Shown: positions 44,101 through 46,668 of the stretch, one piece after another
Layout of the letters: each line of letters begins with the position of its first letter
How positions within the stretch are numbered: position 1 is the stretch's first letter
Assembly: GCA_009873655.1 (NCBI GenBank)
Contig: WAIB01000020.1
Location: 1-46,668 of the forward strand
DNA: 46,668 bases
Reading direction: 5' to 3'
Source: Nitrospinota bacterium
GTDB lineage: Bacteria; Nitrospinota; Nitrospinia; Nitrospinales; VA-1
The notes under the pieces: generated by a model
The model's input: only the letters and a program-made list of their open reading frames with translations
What the model was told of the DNA's origin: nothing
Database searches by the model: none
Program-made: the position numbers and the translations under genes

Positions 44101-44139
44101 CAAAGAATAGAAACTATGACAATTTAAAGGAACATGCAT
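41131..44139 (-). CDS. Error-prone DNA polymerase, DnaE2/ImuC-like
   Basis: A second, shorter C-family polymerase (1002 residues) for translesion synthesis. The PHP domain is degenerate: PLNCHSFYS for the usual HLHT, and ALTDTNATYGVVDF for TDH. The polymerase core is kept: VGRGSAANSLV, FPDIDIDF (catalytic Asp about 354 and 356), IHCGGLVVS, IIRPGVASSGM, IMIYQEDV, AGYSFCKAHSASFA; an OB fold lies near the C terminus (EDPTGIFEVTLFP). It lacks the tau-binding tail of replicative DnaE. The ATG at 44139 gives MHVPLNCHS. imuA, imuB and a recognisable LexA box were not seen nearby. Confidence 0.88.
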   Translation of the reverse strand: MHVPLNCHSFYSLLRGTASVESLVQKAVDMKFSTLALTDTNATYGVVDFQKAALSHGIRPIFGAEVDDPKTGAHAVLLAKNLQGFGEVCRVVTDRNLKSNFSLASRLRHCNDEVIILSPSLGIIDTVAKARGGRNLGIELIPWQSGEVQRWEFSQKHRIPLVASSRFFFPEPEDWETHRLLTAIRLNTPCLHSTDTAHREAWLKPESLMKRLYRYIPQALKNTCRVAEQCDMTLPIGQLQFPPFDLSPGQTHIGHLRHLAWQGVHKQYRSINTRVRQRLQYELNIIEKMRFASYFLLVWDIVREAHRRGIPTVGRGSAANSLVCRSLNITEVDPIENNLYFERFLHEQREDFPDIDIDFPWNRRDEMIQYVFDKYKNVALISTHTHLGSRSALREAGKALGFSITDIDRITRRLPHSADLQNLEAIRDTIPECRNLPFEDPPYCDMIAAAKKIAGLPRHISIHCGGLVVSTKPITDLIPLQKTPKGFEVTQYDMYPVEDLGLLKIDLLAQRGLAVEIDTVNAVREKIDFSCIDPVTDPATRALIREGKTMGCFYIESPGMRNLLQKLRVNSFEKLTAASSIIRPGVASSGMMQAYIKRHNGKEVVTYLHPKLKEVLSETYGIMIYQEDVLKVAHAVAGMSLGEAEGLRKCMSKKRDWERMETYRERFLRGARENGVPETVRNEIWRHIDSFAGYSFCKAHSASFALVSCRAAYLKAHYPAEFMAAVLTNEGGFYDACAYTEEARRLGIVILPPHINHSRCEFFAERSDTIRIGLMQVRGLSRGTIDRIAKARKKEMFASLNDFLTRIVPDLSEAETLIHCGALDGLGLSRPSMFIEALLWHRKSPPDRTQSSLPLDMEPLPEFPDPPETEKLLAEINALELTATAHPMALYGITNEHWPEGFTRAKDMGKASRSLVTMLGILVTYKSTRTAKGELMKFISLEDPTGIFEVTLFPKIYQQFGHVLADKGPFIVKGRIENDSGNRTLTALWLGSLFKKTLNSIS

Positions 44140-44272
44140 GCGAACAAAAAGCGAAAACAAGACTCAAAAAAAATGAAATTGAAAATTCCGGGAGTTTTAG
44201 GATTCCAGCATAATCCAAACGACAAACAGGGTCAAATGGAGAAATAATTATAGGAATGCAGAATATTTTCTC

Positions 44273-44309
44273 TTGATTTAGAATTAAATAAACCTATATT
44301 GTAAATATA
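44273..44309 (+). promoter_or_regulatory. Promoter with palindrome over the -10, upstream of the 44358 gene
   Basis: TTGATT (44273-44278) and TATATT (44295-44300) are 16 bp apart, about 58 bp before the ATG at 44358. The -10 is the left arm of a perfect inverted repeat TATATT-GTA-AATATA (44295-44309), a layout fitting a repressor site. It also lies upstream of the divergent dnaE2-like gene. Confidence 0.4.
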
Positions 44310-44357
44310 TGAGTATGGGGGTGGGCAAACACAAATCTTTAATCAGGCGGGGAATGG

Positions 44358-45011
44358 ATGAAAGATTTTGACGACGATCCTGAATCGAAAGAAAAGGAAG
44401 AGGTTAACGAGGCACTTGAGCAGGTAAAAGCCGCTCTAGGGTTTTTGATCAGCAAAAAAATGTTGCGTGGTTACGCCCTTGTGCTGATTGCCTGCATCAG
44501 TTGGATGTACACCGACTTTTTCAAGCTTCCGGATGCGTGCTATGAAGCCCAGCCGAAGTTCAACATGACTCTCTCAATTAAAAACCCGAACATGCGCTGG
44601 GAAGAATTTCAAGGTCTGGAATTGAAGGGAATCGTAAGGAGTTTTGGCAGTGATGGTAAAAAAGCGATCATCCGGTCCTACGACATGCTTACGGGAAAGC
44701 CTGACGAAGAAGGCAAAAAGTTTCTACTCAACGGTTTTATCAATTCGTATGACACAAAGGTCAACGGTTGTGTGGAAAGCGCAACGGTATTTGCTCATAT
44801 AAAAACATTATCAGGGGCGAAGGCGGTATTGAACGGCAACAAAGGCGCCATGAAGTTTGAACAAAAGTTTTTAAGTACTAAAAAACAAAAAGCAAGCCAC
44901 AAAAGAACAAAAAACAAAAGATGCAAGGTGGAACTCGTAGTGAACCCCATCGACCCCATAGCTCAAGGCGCACAGGTTCCCAAGGGAAACATGAAAATGA
45001 GCTGCTCCTAG
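44358..45011 (+). CDS. Single-pass membrane protein with exported domain, unknown
   Basis: A 217-residue protein with a charged N terminus (DDDPESKEKEEVNEALEQ), one membrane helix (about residues 37-51) and a C-terminal domain of about 165 residues, probably outside the cytoplasm. The domain has four Cys (in DACYEA, NGCVES, RCKVEL and MSCS) that could form two disulfides, and a very basic stretch near 175-190 (KKQKASHKRTKNKRCK). No family recognised. The ATG is preceded by GGGGAATGG. Its 3' end converges with a lipoprotein gene. Confidence 0.72.
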   Translation: MKDFDDDPESKEKEEVNEALEQVKAALGFLISKKMLRGYALVLIACISWMYTDFFKLPDACYEAQPKFNMTLSIKNPNMRWEEFQGLELKGIVRSFGSDGKKAIIRSYDMLTGKPDEEGKKFLLNGFINSYDTKVNGCVESATVFAHIKTLSGAKAVLNGNKGAMKFEQKFLSTKKQKASHKRTKNKRCKVELVVNPIDPIAQGAQVPKGNMKMSCS

Positions 45012-45057
45012 CCAGGTAAGACTGCCCTCATTTAAGCCAAACTCATTATTTTCCTGT

Positions 45058-45441
45058 TTATTGGGCGGTGTCACGCTGGATCATGGCGTACTTGTAGCCA
45101 CAGCTTTTTTGGTTTGAAATGGCGACCATCCCATCGTGTCGACCTTTCAGGGCCGCGGTTTCAGCTATATCCGCAATATGCGAATCGGACAAGGTCAATA
45201 CCGCATTCACCACCCCGATGGGAGCAAAAACAAGCTGTGCAACACTCAGGAATGCATCCCTGACATTTTGTAAAGTGTGGTCCGTCTCTTCGAGAACATC
45301 GATTCTTTTTTCGGCGAGTTGCAGTTCTTTTTCGATCGCTATACAGGAGGCATGCGGGTCATTGGTTCGGTCCACATAAACCTTGCCTGCAGCGCAGCCT
45401 GTGAAGCATAAAACGCAAACCGCCAGCAGCAAACGCTTCAT
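45058..45441 (-). CDS. Small lipoprotein, unknown
   Basis: A 127-residue exported lipoprotein. The ATG at 45441 gives MKRLLLAVCVLCFTGCAAG, a standard leader with lipobox FTGC, and GGA lies six bases upstream; the frame is open further to 45495 but without a sensible start. The mature part has a helical segment (EKELQLAEKRIDVLEETDHT), a hydrophobic stretch (AQLVFAPIGVVNAVLTL) and KGRHDGMVAISNQKSCGYKY. No family recognised. Confidence 0.75.
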   Translation of the reverse strand: MKRLLLAVCVLCFTGCAAGKVYVDRTNDPHASCIAIEKELQLAEKRIDVLEETDHTLQNVRDAFLSVAQLVFAPIGVVNAVLTLSDSHIADIAETAALKGRHDGMVAISNQKSCGYKYAMIQRDTAQ

Positions 45442-45629
45442 TCTTATTCCAAAAATTTTAGGGTGAAAACTTTTTGAGGGGCTTGGCCCGGTCAAAAGGA
45501 AGGATTGAACTTCAATTCCCGAAAAAACGTACAGGGATGAAAATAACGGAGGGTAGAAAAAAATCCTATGTGTTTATGTATAGCCCATTTCCCGAAAAAG
45601 AAAAACAAAAAAGTGATGTGAATTTATTT

Positions 45630-46520
45630 TTACACGGCTGCGCCTAAATGGGCCCCCCAGTTTTTTGCGAGCGACCGGCCTCTTTCTCTCAATTGAAGCA
45701 TTTCCCTTGAAGTGAGAGGTTTCAAATTGTTGACCCATTTGAGGTTCTGGTGCAATTCTGCCCGTGTTGCCATGCCTATTGCGGCCGACGCGACGCCCGG
45801 TTGGCTGAGGGCGTAGCGAAACGCCATTTCAAGATTCCTGGGAGAAAGGTCGCTGTTGCTCAGCATCATGCTGTGGCTCAACTTCCTGGATTCAAGTTTG
45901 TCCTGTCCGTCAAAAACTTTCATGGCGATCAATCCCATATTTTTTTTCCTCGCCAGCGTCCAGACATCCTGCTCGAAGTTGTAGGTGTGGTGGTCAACAA
46001 AGTTCACCGCGTTTAAAAGCACATCGGCTTTGAAATTTTTGATGGCCTCGACAAACCGGCCCGGGCGGTTGTGGCCTGAAAACCCGACGAACCTCGCCAG
46101 CCCGTGGGCCTTGGCTTTCATCATCGCGTGGTAACATCCGTTTCTTCCAAACACGATTTTGGGATCCATCTTGTCCGAGCCGATACTGTGCACGAAGACA
46201 AGGTCGGCATAATCCGTTTGCAGATCATGCAGGTTTTGCTGCAGAAGTTTGAGCGCGTCTTCTCCACGGGGTTCCCAGCATTTGGTGACGAGAAATATTT
46301 CTTTGCGTCGTTCCTTCAGCAGATAGCCGAGTTGTTTTTGCGCGTTGCCGTAACCGGCAAATTCGGGAGCGGTGTCGAAATAGGTGACGCCGAGGTTGAG
46401 GGCTTCTTCATAAAGGAGGACGGCTTCTTTGAGTTTCAGGCGGGTTCCCGCCGCGGCGGTACCAAAGCCGAGAATGGAAATTTTCTGCCCTGTTTTTCCC
46501 AGTAACCGGGTAGGAACCAT
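45630..46520 (-). CDS. Aldo/keto reductase family protein
   Basis: A 296-residue (beta/alpha)8 oxidoreductase that would reduce carbonyls with NAD(P)H. The N terminus RLLGKTGQKISILGFGTAAAG is typical of the family. The catalytic set is partly visible: Asp in YFDTAPEFAGYGNAQKQLG, Lys in FLVTKCW and His in LVFVHSIG; the Tyr is probably that of AGYGNAQ. SAAIGMATRAEL near the C terminus matches the cofactor-binding end. A single gene; the substrate is not predictable. Confidence 0.9.
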   Translation of the reverse strand: MVPTRLLGKTGQKISILGFGTAAAGTRLKLKEAVLLYEEALNLGVTYFDTAPEFAGYGNAQKQLGYLLKERRKEIFLVTKCWEPRGEDALKLLQQNLHDLQTDYADLVFVHSIGSDKMDPKIVFGRNGCYHAMMKAKAHGLARFVGFSGHNRPGRFVEAIKNFKADVLLNAVNFVDHHTYNFEQDVWTLARKKNMGLIAMKVFDGQDKLESRKLSHSMMLSNSDLSPRNLEMAFRYALSQPGVASAAIGMATRAELHQNLKWVNNLKPLTSREMLQLRERGRSLAKNWGAHLGAAV

Positions 46521-46625
46521 AACTGAATCCTCATTTTTTCTTGATGTTTTATTTTAGCATGGTTCGAAATTATTGAAGGGGTATTTCCAGAAGCGCAAAG
46601 ATCATTGTATCGCAATAAATGCATC

Positions 46626-46653
46626 GACCTGTTGCCCCCGGCGGCTCGCCGGC
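46626..46653. repeat. Hairpin, possible fourth copy of the intergenic repeat
   Basis: GACCTGTTGCCCC (46626-46638) resembles the GACCTATTGGCCCC and GACCTCTTGG starts of the repeat units, and is followed by a perfect hairpin CCGGCG-GCT-CGCCGG (46638-46652). The resemblance is short and the window ends before a second hairpin could be seen. Confidence 0.3.
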
Positions 46654-46668
46654 TAGAACCAGCTTTCC

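Noticed and set aside
44140-44357. LexA box before the dnaE2-like gene
   Set aside because: No CTGT-N8-ACAG or GAAC-N4-GTTC type site was found; the AT-rich inverted repeat does not match a known LexA operator.

Overview
The window looks like chromosomal DNA of a Gram-negative, respiring, prototrophic bacterium of moderate GC. Lipoproteins, a periplasmic TlpA-type redoxin, a b6-type cytochrome b, HslVU, HrcA/GrpE, a second DnaE2-type polymerase and a lipoprotein resembling the haem-b gamma subunit of type II DMSO-reductase-family enzymes (the NxrC/EbdC group) together fit a marine nitrite-oxidiser-like lineage such as Nitrospinota. That placement is an inference from gene content; no rRNA is present to test it.

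Layout. 1-500: right end of an IS3-family element abutting 22 nt of the 5' end of a tRNA-Glu gene. 500-1230: a small membrane protein, a terminator and a complete tRNA-Gln(CUG) with a strong promoter, all minus strand. 1268-4305: plus-strand operon rsmD, mnmA (frameshifted), inositol-phosphatase-like gene, M48 lipoprotein. 4312-7619: divergent speA and lysA. 7809-10981: minus-strand group with a pterin dehydratase, a glutaredoxin-like protein, cytochrome b, a His/Met-rich anchored protein, a TlpA redoxin and a Cys-rich anchored protein. 11245-13863: glycosyltransferase, bpt, a 43-codon membrane ORF and an LRR protein. 13989-20453: ald, htpX, a decayed GGDEF relic, a small basic ORF and dnaE. 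20489-24232: membrane protein, M16 peptidase, NxrC-like lipoprotein and an unknown. 24238-35035: long minus-strand run: xerC-hslV-hslU-argB, hrcA-grpE-mutM, double-receiver regulator plus B12/radical-SAM protein, ilvD. 35209-46520: mostly accessory genes: a tail-anchored coiled-coil protein, a decayed DUF4124-like gene behind two small genes, a YqeG-like phosphatase, two envelope proteins that look like catalytically dead enzymes, a DUF2231-like protein, a membrane LuxR-type regulator, dnaE2 and an aldo/keto reductase.

Most distinctive signals: (i) a family of about 99-bp hairpin-rich intergenic repeats at three or four sites; (ii) three genes with frame lesions (mnmA, GGDEF relic, DUF4124 relic with a Trp-to-amber change); (iii) a tRNA-Glu gene cut by an IS end; (iv) a non-CIRCE palindrome at the hrcA start site; (v) the cytochrome b/TlpA/Cys-rich cluster; (vi) two small membrane-protein genes of 43 and 57 codons that are easily missed. 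No CRISPR array, rRNA, prophage or classical defence system was seen.
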